Part shown: positions 16,387 through 25,424 of the stretch, in pieces
Layout: every line of letters starts with the position of its first letter
Numbering within the stretch: the stretch's first letter is position 1
Assembly: GCF_900182985.1 (NCBI RefSeq)
Contig: NZ_FXUY01000001.1
Span: 620,001-684,000, forward strand
Reading direction: 5' to 3'
From: Pseudomonas helmanticensis
GTDB lineage: Bacteria; Pseudomonadota; Gammaproteobacteria; Pseudomonadales; Pseudomonadaceae
DNA: 64,000 nucleotides
Translations under genes and position numbers: made by a program
The notes under the pieces: model-generated
What the model saw: only the letters and a program-made list of their open reading frames with translations
The model's database searches: none
What the model was told of the DNA's origin: nothing

Positions 16387-18629
16387 CCCCACAAGACAAA
16401 GAAGCCTTTGAAGAGCTGCTGGCGAACTGTGCCGACGAGCCGATCCGTTTCCCCGGCGCGATCCAGCCGCACGGCTTGCTGCTGACCCTGAGCGAGCCTG
16501 CGCTGGAGATCGTTCAGGTCAGCGCCAACGTTGCAACCCTGCTGGACCGTGAGCCGCTCGGCCTGATCGGCCAGCCACTGGTGCAACTGATCGGCGACGC
16601 CGAGGCCGCGCAAGTGCGCGAGGCCATGCTGCAACCGGCATTGTCCGACACGCCGCCGCTGCACTTTCGCCTCAATGGCACGGCGTTCGATGGCTTGCTG
16701 CACCGGCATCAGGGCGTGCTGATTCTGGAGCTGGAAATCCACGTCGAAAACTTCCAGCCGCGCAATGTCGCCGGCAACCAGACCCATTTGGGGCGCATGC
16801 TCCAGCGTCTGCACGCGGCTACCTCGTTGCAGGCGCTGTACGACATCAGCGTCAAGGAAATCCAGGCCATGACCGGTTACGACCGGGTGCTGATCTATCG
16901 CTTCGAAGAGGAAGGACACGGCCAGGTCATCGCCGAAGCGTCCGACCCGTCGATGGAAGTGTTCAACGGTCTGTTCTTCCCGGCCTCGGACATTCCCGAG
17001 CAGGCCCGCGAGTTGTATCGGACCAATTGGCTGCGGATCATCCCCAATGCCGATTACCAGCCGGTGCCGTTGCTGCCGAAGCTGCGTCCGGACACCGACA
17101 CCCCGCTGGATTTGAGTTTTGCCACCCTGCGCAGCGTGTCGCCGATCCACTGTCAGTACATGAAAAACATGGGCGTGCTGTCGTCAATGAGTATCTCGCT
17201 GCTCAAGGGCGACAAGCTCTGGGGTCTGATCAGTTGCGGCAACCGTCAGCCGCTGCACGTGCCGCATGAATTGCGCGCGGCGTGCCAGACCATCGGCCAG
17301 GTACTGTCGTTGCAGATCAGCGCGATGGAAGCGCTGGAAATCAGCCGTCAGCGTGAAGAAAAAGTCGAGGCGCTGGCTCTGCTCAATCAAGCGATGATCG
17401 ATTCGCCGCAAAACGTTTTCGATGGCCTGGCCAACCAGCCGCAAGTGCTCATGGCGCTGAACAACGCCGGCGGTATCGCGATCATTGAAGACAACCAATT
17501 GCACCGTTACGGCAACTGCCCGGAGCCTGCGCAGATCCGCGCCCTGCACAAGTGGCTGCAGGACAGCGGCGAGCCGGTGTTCGCCAGTCATAATCTGGCC
17601 AGCGTGTATCCACCGGCCGCGGAGTATCAGCAAGTGGCCAGTGGCGTGCTTGCCATGAGCCTGCCCAAACCGGTCGACAACGGCGTGCTGTGGTTCCGCC
17701 CGGAGGTCAAAGAAAACATCAATTGGAGCGGTGATCCGCGCAAGCCGCTGGACCTGGAAAACTCCGACGCCGGCCTGCGCCTGCGACCGCGTACCTCGTT
17801 CGAAATCTGGAAGGTCGAAATGGCGGGCATCTCCGCCAAATGGAGCCACGGCGATCTGTTTGCCGCCAACGACCTGCGTCGTTCGGCGCTGGAAAACGAT
17901 CTGGCCCGGCAGGTCCGTCGCGAACAGGAAGCGGTGCGCGCCCGTGACGAGCTAGTGGCGGTGGTTTCCCACGACCTGCGCAATCCGATGACCGTGATCT
18001 CGATGCTCTGCGGCATGCTGCACAAAGCGTTCAGCTCCGATGGGCCGCACACCTCGCGGCGCATCTCGACGGCGATCGATACCATGCAGCAAGCCGCCGG
18101 GCGCATGAACACGCTGCTGGAGGATTTGCTCGACACCTCGAAAATCGATGCCGGGCGCTACAGCATTGCCCCGCAGATTCTGGATGTCGGGCAGATGTTC
18201 GAGGAAACCCAGTCGTTGCTAGGCCCGCTGGCGCTGGACAAGGACATCAGCATCTCGTTCGAAACCGACCCCGACCTGAAAATCCATGCCGACCCGGAGC
18301 GCTTGTTCCAGGTGCTGTCGAACCTGATCGGCAACGCGATCAAATTCACCCCGCGCAAAGGTTCGGTGGGCGTGCTGGCGAAGTCGGTGGGTGAGGAAAT
18401 CGTGTTTACCGTGCGCGATACCGGCGAAGGCATTCCCAAGGAAAACCTGGCACGGGTGTTTGATCGTTACTGGACGGTGAAGGAGGGTAATCCCACCGGA
18501 ACCGGATTGGGTCTGTACATCACGCAGGGCATCGTTGAAGCCCATGGTGGGCGGATCGAGGCCAGCAGCGAGCCGGGGCAGGGGACGGAGTTCCGGTTTA
18601 CCGTGCCGGTGATGGCCGTGTGCGACTGA
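16383..18629 (+). CDS. bphP: Bacteriophytochrome histidine kinase
   Basis: This is a red/far-red light photoreceptor kinase of 748 residues with PAS-GAF-PHY-HisKA-HATPase order. The biliverdin-attachment Cys lies in the N-terminal extension (Cys16, before FPGAIQPHG). The GAF domain has the conserved Asp motif FPASDIP and the region RSVSPIHCQYMKNMGV. PHY occupies about 320-500. The phospho-acceptor His is about residue 530 in VVSHDLRNPMTV, with N, G1 and G2 boxes in NLIGNAIKF, VRDTGEGIP and GTGLGLYI. No response regulator gene follows; a hairpin comes after the stop. Confidence 0.96.
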   Translation: MTPQDKEAFEELLANCADEPIRFPGAIQPHGLLLTLSEPALEIVQVSANVATLLDREPLGLIGQPLVQLIGDAEAAQVREAMLQPALSDTPPLHFRLNGTAFDGLLHRHQGVLILELEIHVENFQPRNVAGNQTHLGRMLQRLHAATSLQALYDISVKEIQAMTGYDRVLIYRFEEEGHGQVIAEASDPSMEVFNGLFFPASDIPEQARELYRTNWLRIIPNADYQPVPLLPKLRPDTDTPLDLSFATLRSVSPIHCQYMKNMGVLSSMSISLLKGDKLWGLISCGNRQPLHVPHELRAACQTIGQVLSLQISAMEALEISRQREEKVEALALLNQAMIDSPQNVFDGLANQPQVLMALNNAGGIAIIEDNQLHRYGNCPEPAQIRALHKWLQDSGEPVFASHNLASVYPPAAEYQQVASGVLAMSLPKPVDNGVLWFRPEVKENINWSGDPRKPLDLENSDAGLRLRPRTSFEIWKVEMAGISAKWSHGDLFAANDLRRSALENDLARQVRREQEAVRARDELVAVVSHDLRNPMTVISMLCGMLHKAFSSDGPHTSRRISTAIDTMQQAAGRMNTLLEDLLDTSKIDAGRYSIAPQILDVGQMFEETQSLLGPLALDKDISISFETDPDLKIHADPERLFQVLSNLIGNAIKFTPRKGSVGVLAKSVGEEIVFTVRDTGEGIPKENLARVFDRYWTVKEGNPTGTGLGLYITQGIVEAHGGRIEASSEPGQGTEFRFTVPVMAVCD

Positions 18630-18651
18630 CAGGCGCGGATCCTCACCACAA

Positions 18652-18681
18652 CAGCCCGGCAGGTGTATGCCGGCCGGGCTG
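18652..18681. terminator. Intrinsic hairpin between convergent bphP and the Fic toxin gene
   Basis: The stem agcccggc/gccgggct with an 11-base loop lies in the 85-base space between two convergent stops. T-richness on either side is modest, so termination is likely but not certain. Confidence 0.6.
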
Positions 18682-18714
18682 ATTGCTTATCCAGCGTTAC
18701 GGTTTTGCTGCGGT

Positions 18715-21700
18715 TCAGTCCAGGCCATGGAGCGCGCTGAACGCGTCTTTCGACAGCGGATTGAACCGGTCAGCTCTTATTTCGCTGATCGCATACAACG
18801 CACGGCCCGTACGACCGTTACCGTCACCAAAGCCGTGGAAGCCAACCACCGCTCCCAACAGCTGCTTGCTGAAATGTTCGTGCGCGGTGTCCAGAGTTTT
18901 CAGGTGATCCTGCATCACGGCAAAACCAGAGATGCTGCTGGCATATTTCTTGTCACTGACACCCACGCGAACGATGTCCGAGGTGGCCGGTGCGATGCTG
19001 ACATGCAACTGTCTGATCACATCCGGGTCGGTCAGTGATTTATTGCTGGCGGCGTACTCGCGCAAGATAGTGACAATGTTGTCGAGGTCGTTGCCGGGTG
19101 AGTTCGAGGCATGAACGATCCAGGCACCGGCTCGCTCGGCGTTATCGGTGAAGGCTCCAGCATTGTAGTGCGACTCGGGCAGTACACCGTTGTAAGGTGC
19201 TGCCCCCAGATCCTGTTTCAGCAAATTCTGCTGATGGCTTTTCATGTAGTTGACCTTGCGCGCCTCGATCTCGCTGACCGTTTCCAGCAGGTCGGAATAA
19301 CCGCTGCCTGCCGAACGGGCGGAATTGTAATCGAGACCATTTTTGGACAGGACAGTCGTCAACAGATCGTCGAGTGCCGATTTGCCGATCAGCGCCTCAA
19401 GCTCCTGAGCTTTTTGCAGTTTTCGCGTGGCATCGATGACGGCATTGTTGAACAAGTGTTCCAGCTCCCAGGGGCTGGCAGTCTTCGGCAACGCAATGGT
19501 CTTGTCCGTCAGGCGAGTAAGGATCTGGGCCGCAGTTTCAAGGGTATCGTCCTTGAACAGTGCACGCGCGTGCGCCACCGTCGGCAATGTCATGCGGATC
19601 TCGGCGGCGGCTCCGGTTTTTCCCAATGCCTTGACCAGGTCATAGGAGCCACTACTGGCGGTGGTCAGGCGACGCAGTTGACGGGTTCCGGCTTTAGTGA
19701 TCGAACTGCCGTAGTGACCGAGTTTCAACACGCCTTTGCCCGCCAGTTTGCCGGCGCCGACAATCAGTTGCGGCACCCCGTCGAGCGGATTGAAGAGCGA
19801 CACCAGAACGCTGCCGGCCACTCGACCGAGACTCAACAGCCGGGTGCTGCTGGCCACTGCCTTGGCCAGGGCCCCGAAAGCCCCGATAAAGACAAAGGCC
19901 ACGGCGAGTGTATCGATAACGCAACTGAACGCTGCCCCGCTGCGTTGATCGGGATCGTCCGAGCTGAGTTCTTGAATACAGCCTCTGAACGGAATGAAGA
20001 TATTCAGAATGATGTTGGCAATGCGTTCGTACGCTTCTTGCCTTTCTTCGTATTCCGTCTGGTCATAGCCCATCCGGTAATATTCGTCATACGTGATGGT
20101 CGGGTTCTTCTGTGCAATGAAATCGGCAATGCTCTTGAGTCTGGGCGATTGATAACTTTGCATGGGTGAGGTGTACCAGCCTGAAGCCTGGTCGTACTCG
20201 GCAAACTCACCCAATCGATCAAGCAACATGCCGAACTCGCGGATATGTGCATACTCCTCCAGTTGCCAGTGATGGCGCGGCAATAATGTGTTGATGCCGG
20301 CCTGTTCGCTCTGATGCGGCGCTTCTCCCTTGAAGTAGGCTTCGTGCTCGGTAACGATATTTTCCAGGTAGGTCAGGCGCGGAAAATTTCCGGTTTCCGC
20401 GTTGGTCGTGTCGTCGAAGCTTCCGGTGTTTTCGTTAAACGCAGATGCCTTTGCGTATGCCTCGGCCAGGCGATCGCTTTTGCGGCATACACCCTGTAAG
20501 GGGAACAGTTCGAAACAATGATTCTGCTTCTTGTAACGGCACAGGATGACCACCCCGTGCGGGGAGAAGTGGTCCGCGCTGTGACCTTGAATATTGCGGT
20601 TTCCGCGTACCAGGTAGATGGTTGACGCGCCCTGTGTCAGGGCTTCGCGATCACTCATGCCGAGGTTGGAAAATGCCAGCCGGATCATTGTGCTGAGCCC
20701 GGACCTGAAGTTTTCGTGCTGTGGCTTGAGTTTTTCGCCATACAACTGATTGATTGGCGCGAGTGCCGCCAGGCCTGGATGCACATCGTGAAGATTGCGG
20801 CCGCTCGCTTGGCTGATGAGATTTTTGCGCTGTAGCTGGTTGGCGAGATAAAGATTGATCACTGTGTCGGTAATACGATTCCCTTTGTTCTTCGGTGAAA
20901 AGAACACCTCCCCATGTTTATCGATGCCAGCATCGAACAGCGTTTTTCTGGCCAGTTGCCGTCGGCTGACCGGGGCAGCGGTTACCGCCTTCAGCGCAGC
21001 CTCGAGTTCATTGGCGTAGGTGCTGTAGTGATTCATTGCCGCTGTGGCAACTTGTTCTACCGATAACGCTGCGTTTTCACGCGGCATCAGTTCGTTGATG
21101 CTTGCCCACTCCATCACGCACTGCAGATTGAGGATTTGATGCAGTGTTCGTTGGGCATCGCTGAGCGGGGCAAGCGCGGCAAACTTCATCAGTTGGTCGT
21201 AAGACAATTTGCGCGATAGTCCGGGTGCGATCCTTTCAGTGAGCAGGACCGACTTGCGCAACATTACCCAGCCGGGCGAGCTGATCTGCAGTGTTGCGGG
21301 TGTGACGACCAGAAACTCCGGGGATTGCCCGGCCAGCACCAATTCCACGGCCAGCAGTGCGGCGAACGGACTGGCACGGTTGATCTGCTCAAAATGGGCT
21401 CTGAGACGAACGCGCGCCTGCGCCGCGTTTTCGTGTACGTAGAGCGATGCATAGCGCAAACCACGGTGCGTCTCGACCCGTTCCTCCGAGCCCATGTCCA
21501 GATCCAGCACAATGGCGGCCAGGAGTAGCCGGCTACGAGTGATCTCGGTGATTGTCTGTTTCGTTTCATCTGTCGGCAGCGCGTCGAAACAGCTCTGCGC
21601 AAACCTCTGCGCCTCGCTCGTTTGCACCAGGTGTTCCCACGCCAATAGTGGATCCTCCTGCACCATCGCGCCGCTCCACTTCTGCAACAGCACATCGGTC

Positions 21701-22407
21701 AGGTAGTTGATCAGCGGCTCGGTGTGCCGGCCCGCATCGGTCATCAACTGTCGGGTTTTCTGCAGGATCAGTGGGTATTGCTCTGGCTCGACTATCAGCG
21801 CGACATCCTGGGTTTCCTCGGAAATACCCCAGTAGTTGCCGAACTTTGGCGCTGTTGGCATGTTGAAGTTCAGGCAGTCGATCAGGTTCGCGATGTCTGC
21901 CTGGTCTTGCGGTGTATCGATTTCGTGAAAGGCCAGCCAGTGACGCAGAGGTATTGTGTTGCCAGAACATACAATGCCGCCTGTGCGCCACGCTGTAGCA
22001 GACAGAAGTTCAATGTCGGCCCGCAACGATTCAACTTCATAAAGTTCGTCAGTGATGATTGTGGAGTGAATGTAAATGCCTGTGGCGTCAATTTCTTCAG
22101 AACTTATGTAAACCTCCCCATTGCTTTTTACCATGACGAAGTGGTCGTCCGGGAGGGCGAGAGTGGCAGTGAATCTGATGAAGTCCGCCTGTTTGCATAA
22201 TGTCTTCAGGAGCAGTTTTCCAGCGAGGTGTTCATTGTCGAATTGGCTTTGCGAAACCACCTCCGTGGCAAGTTGCATGAAGTCTTCGTCAACACGAAAA
22301 GTCTGCCTGAGAAATTGTCGGTTTTCCAGCGCTCTGGCAATACTGAAGCGCTCTTTCGCGTCAGCGGATGCAGGGGGAGAGGCAAACAGGTTGCGGCTAA
22401 TGTCCAT
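18715..22407 (-). CDS. Very large toxin-like protein with C-terminal Fic (AMP-transferase) domain
   Basis: This 1230-residue protein ends in a near-perfect Fic motif: His1191 in HGFGDGNGRTGRALY (consensus HxFx[D/E]GNGRxxR), preceded by a flap-like stretch and a hydrophobic helix. Fic enzymes transfer AMP or related groups to target proteins. Residues about 824-890 are strongly hydrophobic and may insert into membranes. The N-terminal 800 residues have no domain I can name with certainty. They recall the large Pseudomonas proteins annotated with DUF6543 / dermonecrotic-toxin regions. I chose the ATG at 22407 (AGAAG upstream) over the TTG at 22443, which lies upstream of the apparent -10. Base composition looks lower in GC than the neighbours. 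There is no secretion, chaperone or antitoxin gene beside it. Confidence 0.8.
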   Translation of the reverse strand: MDISRNLFASPPASADAKERFSIARALENRQFLRQTFRVDEDFMQLATEVVSQSQFDNEHLAGKLLLKTLCKQADFIRFTATLALPDDHFVMVKSNGEVYISSEEIDATGIYIHSTIITDELYEVESLRADIELLSATAWRTGGIVCSGNTIPLRHWLAFHEIDTPQDQADIANLIDCLNFNMPTAPKFGNYWGISEETQDVALIVEPEQYPLILQKTRQLMTDAGRHTEPLINYLTDVLLQKWSGAMVQEDPLLAWEHLVQTSEAQRFAQSCFDALPTDETKQTITEITRSRLLLAAIVLDLDMGSEERVETHRGLRYASLYVHENAAQARVRLRAHFEQINRASPFAALLAVELVLAGQSPEFLVVTPATLQISSPGWVMLRKSVLLTERIAPGLSRKLSYDQLMKFAALAPLSDAQRTLHQILNLQCVMEWASINELMPRENAALSVEQVATAAMNHYSTYANELEAALKAVTAAPVSRRQLARKTLFDAGIDKHGEVFFSPKNKGNRITDTVINLYLANQLQRKNLISQASGRNLHDVHPGLAALAPINQLYGEKLKPQHENFRSGLSTMIRLAFSNLGMSDREALTQGASTIYLVRGNRNIQGHSADHFSPHGVVILCRYKKQNHCFELFPLQGVCRKSDRLAEAYAKASAFNENTGSFDDTTNAETGNFPRLTYLENIVTEHEAYFKGEAPHQSEQAGINTLLPRHHWQLEEYAHIREFGMLLDRLGEFAEYDQASGWYTSPMQSYQSPRLKSIADFIAQKNPTITYDEYYRMGYDQTEYEERQEAYERIANIILNIFIPFRGCIQELSSDDPDQRSGAAFSCVIDTLAVAFVFIGAFGALAKAVASSTRLLSLGRVAGSVLVSLFNPLDGVPQLIVGAGKLAGKGVLKLGHYGSSITKAGTRQLRRLTTASSGSYDLVKALGKTGAAAEIRMTLPTVAHARALFKDDTLETAAQILTRLTDKTIALPKTASPWELEHLFNNAVIDATRKLQKAQELEALIGKSALDDLLTTVLSKNGLDYNSARSAGSGYSDLLETVSEIEARKVNYMKSHQQNLLKQDLGAAPYNGVLPESHYNAGAFTDNAERAGAWIVHASNSPGNDLDNIVTILREYAASNKSLTDPDVIRQLHVSIAPATSDIVRVGVSDKKYASSISGFAVMQDHLKTLDTAHEHFSKQLLGAVVGFHGFGDGNGRTGRALYAISEIRADRFNPLSKDAFSALHGLD

Positions 22408-22710
22408 ATCGGTTTCTTCTGTTTTTGGATTGATATAACGCAACTCACAGTCAACGTTAAGTGGCTACTCGTTAAGTGGTCGGGAATATAAATCATGCAA
22501 CTTTGGTGGGTGTTGGTTTTAGGTTTCAGGCTGTTGTTAAAAGTGTCGAGATGTATAAGGGTTGTATGAAGCGTCAGAATTTTTTTTGCTGAAGCAGGGG
22601 CGACGACCTCAACTTGCAGGGCGACGGTGGTGGGTGATTTTGTTCAATACACCAGCGTGCGGTGGTGGCTACCTTTGGCGCCTTGTTCCCCGATTTGAAG
22701 CAGGTGTGCG
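22408..22710. promoter_or_regulatory. AT-rich promoter region of the Fic toxin gene with a 10-base direct repeat
   Basis: This 303-base gap separates the toxin gene from the LysE-type gene. The decamer cgttaagtgg occurs twice, at 22455-22464 and 22470-22479, a 15-base period. On the minus strand a -35-like TTAACG (22455-22460) is 17 bases from a -10-like TATATC (22432-22437), so one repeat overlaps the -35 box. Transcription would start near 22427, leaving a leader of about 20 bases. This is inferred from sequence only. Confidence 0.5.
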
Positions 22711-23298
22711 ATGAGTCTGATGATGTCGATGGCGGCGTTTGCCCTGGTGGCGTCGATTACCCCTGGACCGGTGAATATCGTCGCGTTGAGCTCCGGGGCG
22801 CAGTTCGGCTTCCGGGCCAGCCAGCGGCATGTGGCGGGGGCCACACTGGGTTTTGTGCTGTTGCTGGTGCTGATGGGGCTGGGGTTGCATGAGGTACTGA
22901 AACTGTGGCCATCGCTGACCCGGGTGGTGCAACTGGCCGGGGTGGCATTTCTGCTGTTCATGGCCTGGAAACTGGCCAGCGATGACGGGCAGTTGCACGC
23001 AAAGGATTCTGCGCGGGCGCCATCGATGCTTTATGGCGCAGTGATGCAGTGGCTCAATCCGAAAGCCTGGCTGGCCTGTGTGGCGGGAATGGGTGCGTTT
23101 GTGGCGGATGGCGAGGCGTGGCTGGTCTGGCAGTTTGCAGCGGTATATCTGGTGATCTGTTATCTGTCGGTGGGCTGCTGGGTGTATGCCGGGACGTTTT
23201 TGCGTGGGTATCTGAGCAACGCGGCGGGAATGCGCTGGTTCAATCGGAGCATGGCGCTGTTGCTGGCTGTCAGTGCGATCTACCTGCTGTTCACCTGA
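22711..23298 (+). CDS. LysE/RhtB-family exporter
   Basis: This 195-residue inner-membrane protein has about six TM segments. The family signature ASITPGPVNIVALSSGAQFG is near the start and MQWLNPKAWLACVAGMGAF in the middle. It converges with an AraC-type regulator gene, a common arrangement in Pseudomonas in which the regulator controls the exporter. It is distinct from the exporter at 14876-15496. The substrate is unknown. The preceding region is atypically AT-rich. Confidence 0.9.
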   Translation: MSLMMSMAAFALVASITPGPVNIVALSSGAQFGFRASQRHVAGATLGFVLLLVLMGLGLHEVLKLWPSLTRVVQLAGVAFLLFMAWKLASDDGQLHAKDSARAPSMLYGAVMQWLNPKAWLACVAGMGAFVADGEAWLVWQFAAVYLVICYLSVGCWVYAGTFLRGYLSNAAGMRWFNRSMALLLAVSAIYLLFT

Positions 23299-23301
23299 CC
23301 C

Positions 23302-23320
23302 TGCCACAACCTTTGTGGCG
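23302..23320. terminator. Hairpin between convergent exporter and AraC genes
   Basis: The perfect stem gccacaa/ttgtggc with a three-base loop falls between the two stop codons. It has no T-run, so it may terminate weakly or simply block read-through. Confidence 0.5.
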
Positions 23321-23326
23321 GATCGG

Positions 23327-24160
23327 TCAGCCGCGATATTGCCCAGGTGTTGCGGCCAGATGCTGTTTGAAGGCCCGCTGAAAGTGCGCCTGATCGGCAA
23401 ACCCGGCCTCCAGCGCGACGTGGGCAATCAACTGACCGCTGCGCAAACGCTCGCGGGCGAACTGGATGCGCTGATTGACCAGAAACGCATGCGGGGTCAT
23501 ACCGTAATGCTGCTTGAACGCGCGGATCAGGTACGACGGTGACAGCTGCGCCGCGGCGCAGATGGCGTCGAGGCTGAGCAGGTCGGTGCAATGTTCGCGG
23601 ATGAACTCTGCGGCGCGCTCAAGTTTGAAATTCGGTTCGCGCAACGCTTGCCCGGCAGGATTCAGGCGCAGTTGCAGATCGCTGAAAAACTCCACCGCCG
23701 TGCTCTGCTTACGCAGCACATCCTGCTGCTCGTCGACCAGCACTTGGTAAAGCGCGGTCAAGTCGCGAAACAGCTCGGCATCGTGCAAGTGCGTGGCCGA
23801 GAACCGTCGGAATTCCACATCCTCGGCAAAGCCCAACTGATGCTGCAAATCCGTCAGCCATGGCGTCTCGACATACAACATCACGTACGACCACGGCTGA
23901 TCATCGATGGGGTTGCAGGCGTGCACATCGCCGGGATTCATCAACACCACCGTGCCCGCCGCCACCTCGAATTGCGCCTGCTCATGCACGTAAGTACTGC
24001 GCCCGGCGGTGATCGCACCGATCGAGAAATGCGCGTGGGAATGCCGGGCGTAACAGACTTCGCGGCCATCGGCGATGGCCCGCGCTTCGATGAAGGGCAG
24101 GGTGTCGTCGCGCCAGAAGCGCGGGGCTTTTTCAGGGTTTTTGGCGGCAGCGTGTTTCAT
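23327..24160 (-). CDS. AraC-family transcriptional regulator
   Basis: This 277-residue protein has an N-terminal cupin ligand domain (about 30-150; YARHSHAHFSIGAITAG, VVLMNPGDVHACNP) and a C-terminal double HTH (about 180-277; LSLDAICAAAQLSPSYLIRAFKQHYGMTPHAF and the second helix AHVALEAGFADQAHFQRAFKQHLAATPGQY, given here in parts). I took the ATG at 24160 (MKHAAAKNPEK). It faces the LysE-type exporter gene and probably regulates it in response to an amino acid-like ligand; that last point is inference. Confidence 0.92.
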   Translation of the reverse strand: MKHAAAKNPEKAPRFWRDDTLPFIEARAIADGREVCYARHSHAHFSIGAITAGRSTYVHEQAQFEVAAGTVVLMNPGDVHACNPIDDQPWSYVMLYVETPWLTDLQHQLGFAEDVEFRRFSATHLHDAELFRDLTALYQVLVDEQQDVLRKQSTAVEFFSDLQLRLNPAGQALREPNFKLERAAEFIREHCTDLLSLDAICAAAQLSPSYLIRAFKQHYGMTPHAFLVNQRIQFARERLRSGQLIAHVALEAGFADQAHFQRAFKQHLAATPGQYRG

Positions 24161-24195
24161 TGTGATTATTCCCGGCAGGCCAGTGCCCGAGTGTA

Positions 24196-24699
24196 TTAGC
24201 TCTGGCCGGCAAAGGCTCGTTCCAGTTCGGCGATGTCGAGTTTTTTCATCTTGAACATGGCCTGCATCGCCCGCTGTGACTTGGCGGTGTCCGGGTCCAG
24301 CATCATGTGCATAAAGGCCACTGGCACGATCTGCCACGACACGCCGAACTTGTCCTTGAGCCAGCCGCATTGCTGGGCTTCGACGGGGCCGCCCTCGGAC
24401 AGCTTCCCCCAGAAATGGTCGACTTCTTCCTGATTCTGGCAGTTGACCTGAAACGAAATTGCCTCGCTGAATTTGAACATCGGCCCACCGTTGAGCCCGG
24501 TAAACGTCTGGCCATCCAGCTCGAAACTGACGGTCATCACCGCACCTTCCGGCTTGCCGTGAAATTCCTGACCGACCTTGCTGTAGTGGGTCAGGCTGGT
24601 GATTTTCGAGTGATCGAAGATCGAGCAGTAGAACTTCGCCGCCGCTTCGGCCTGATCATCGAACCACAGGCAGGGCGTGAGCTTTTGAAAGCGTTGCAT
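24196..24699 (-). CDS. VOC family protein, PhnB-like (3-demethylubiquinone-9 methyltransferase-like fold)
   Basis: This 167-residue protein starts MQRFQKLTPCLWFDDQAEAA and has the PhnB-like hallmarks YCSIFDHSKIT, GLNGGPMFKFSEAISFQV and GWLKDKFGVSWQIVP. PhnB-like proteins adopt the glyoxalase fold; no catalytic role is established for this subgroup. Despite the old family name, no methyltransferase domain is present. The ATG at 24699 has GAGGATGA upstream. An ATG nine bases earlier would overlap that site. Confidence 0.9.
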   Translation of the reverse strand: MQRFQKLTPCLWFDDQAEAAAKFYCSIFDHSKITSLTHYSKVGQEFHGKPEGAVMTVSFELDGQTFTGLNGGPMFKFSEAISFQVNCQNQEEVDHFWGKLSEGGPVEAQQCGWLKDKFGVSWQIVPVAFMHMMLDPDTAKSQRAMQAMFKMKKLDIAELERAFAGQS

Positions 24700-25012
24700 G
24701 GCAGTCATCCTCGGCAGGTTAGACACGCAGGATTTACAGCGTAGTCAGTCCTTGGTCGATTGCCGGTGCCGTAGATCGACAATTGCCGAGCATTGGAAAT
24801 CCCGACGACGGAGACACCGGGCCGCAGACCGGCTTTTCCTTTCGGGCCTTGATGTAGTCGTAATGACAAGGTTTCAGGTCGAATTGACTATGTCCGGCTT
24901 GTGTCAAATTGACCTGTTATCGTGCAACCAGCTGAATCTATTGAATTAAAAATCTGGCACGAGACTTGATGTACTCAGCTGACCTAAACGAACCGCTCAG
25001 GAGTACGCCACC
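24700..25012. promoter_or_regulatory. Intergenic region upstream of ppyR-like gene
   Basis: This 313-base stretch has no credible gene. It is AT-richer than its surroundings near 24880-24960 and contains ttgtgtcaa and ttgacc at 24898-24914. Those strings could belong to a promoter or an FNR-like site, but the match is too weak to claim. Confidence 0.3.
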
Positions 25013-25264
25013 ATGCTCACTTTCTTTGAAAGCCCGCTGAACGTTCTGCACCTTTCGAGCAAAATCCTCGTCGCTGGTCTGCTCATGCTGTTGGCCGGCA
25101 TCTACGGCGCGTATCTCTACAACGGCCACATGCCGATTGCACTGCTGGTGGCGATGCATGCCCTGACCATCCTCGGCCCGACCCTGATCAAGATCGGCTA
25201 CGTCATGCGCCTGCTGGCGCAATACCGCATCCGTGGTCCGCAGATGATCCCGCAAACCGCGTAA
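25013..25264 (+). CDS. ppyR: Small two-TM membrane protein, PpyR-like
   Basis: This 83-residue protein has two hydrophobic segments (about 14-37 and 40-66) joined by YLYNGHMP and ends in a basic tail. Length and sequence pattern match the Pseudomonas protein named PpyR (psl and pyoverdine operon regulator), which affects biofilm polysaccharide and siderophore genes in P. aeruginosa. The mechanism is poorly defined. Recognition is from memory, so the symbol is tentative. It stands alone and is followed by an inverted repeat. Confidence 0.65.
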   Translation: MLTFFESPLNVLHLSSKILVAGLLMLLAGIYGAYLYNGHMPIALLVAMHALTILGPTLIKIGYVMRLLAQYRIRGPQMIPQTA

Positions 25265-25266
25265 TC

Positions 25267-25359
25267 CCTGTGGGAGCGAGCCTGCTCGCGAAGGCGTCAG
25301 CACAGTCGGAGTCTATGTTGCCTGACACACCGCTTTCGCGAGCAGGCTCGCTCCCACAA
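25267..25359. repeat. Inverted repeat, gggagcgagcctgctcgcga family
   Basis: Arms tgtgggagcgagcctgctcg and its inverse enclose a non-conserved centre of about 45 bases. It lies between convergent genes. The same family is found at 27881, 33357 and 53173. Confidence 0.92.
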
Positions 25360-25424
25360 TGGCAGCAGGGTTTCCAGAATCTGCAGTCAACGCAAAATCC
25401 TGGGGGAACGGTGTTACTGAAATT

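Noticed and set aside
22408..22443. A TTG start for the Fic toxin gene at 22443
   Set aside because: The codon lies upstream of the apparent -10 box and lacks a spaced ribosome site; the ATG at 22407 fits better.
24898..24914. A possible Anr/FNR box before the ppyR-like gene
   Set aside because: The half-sites ttgtgtcaa and ttgacc do not form the TTGAT-N4-ATCAA pattern.
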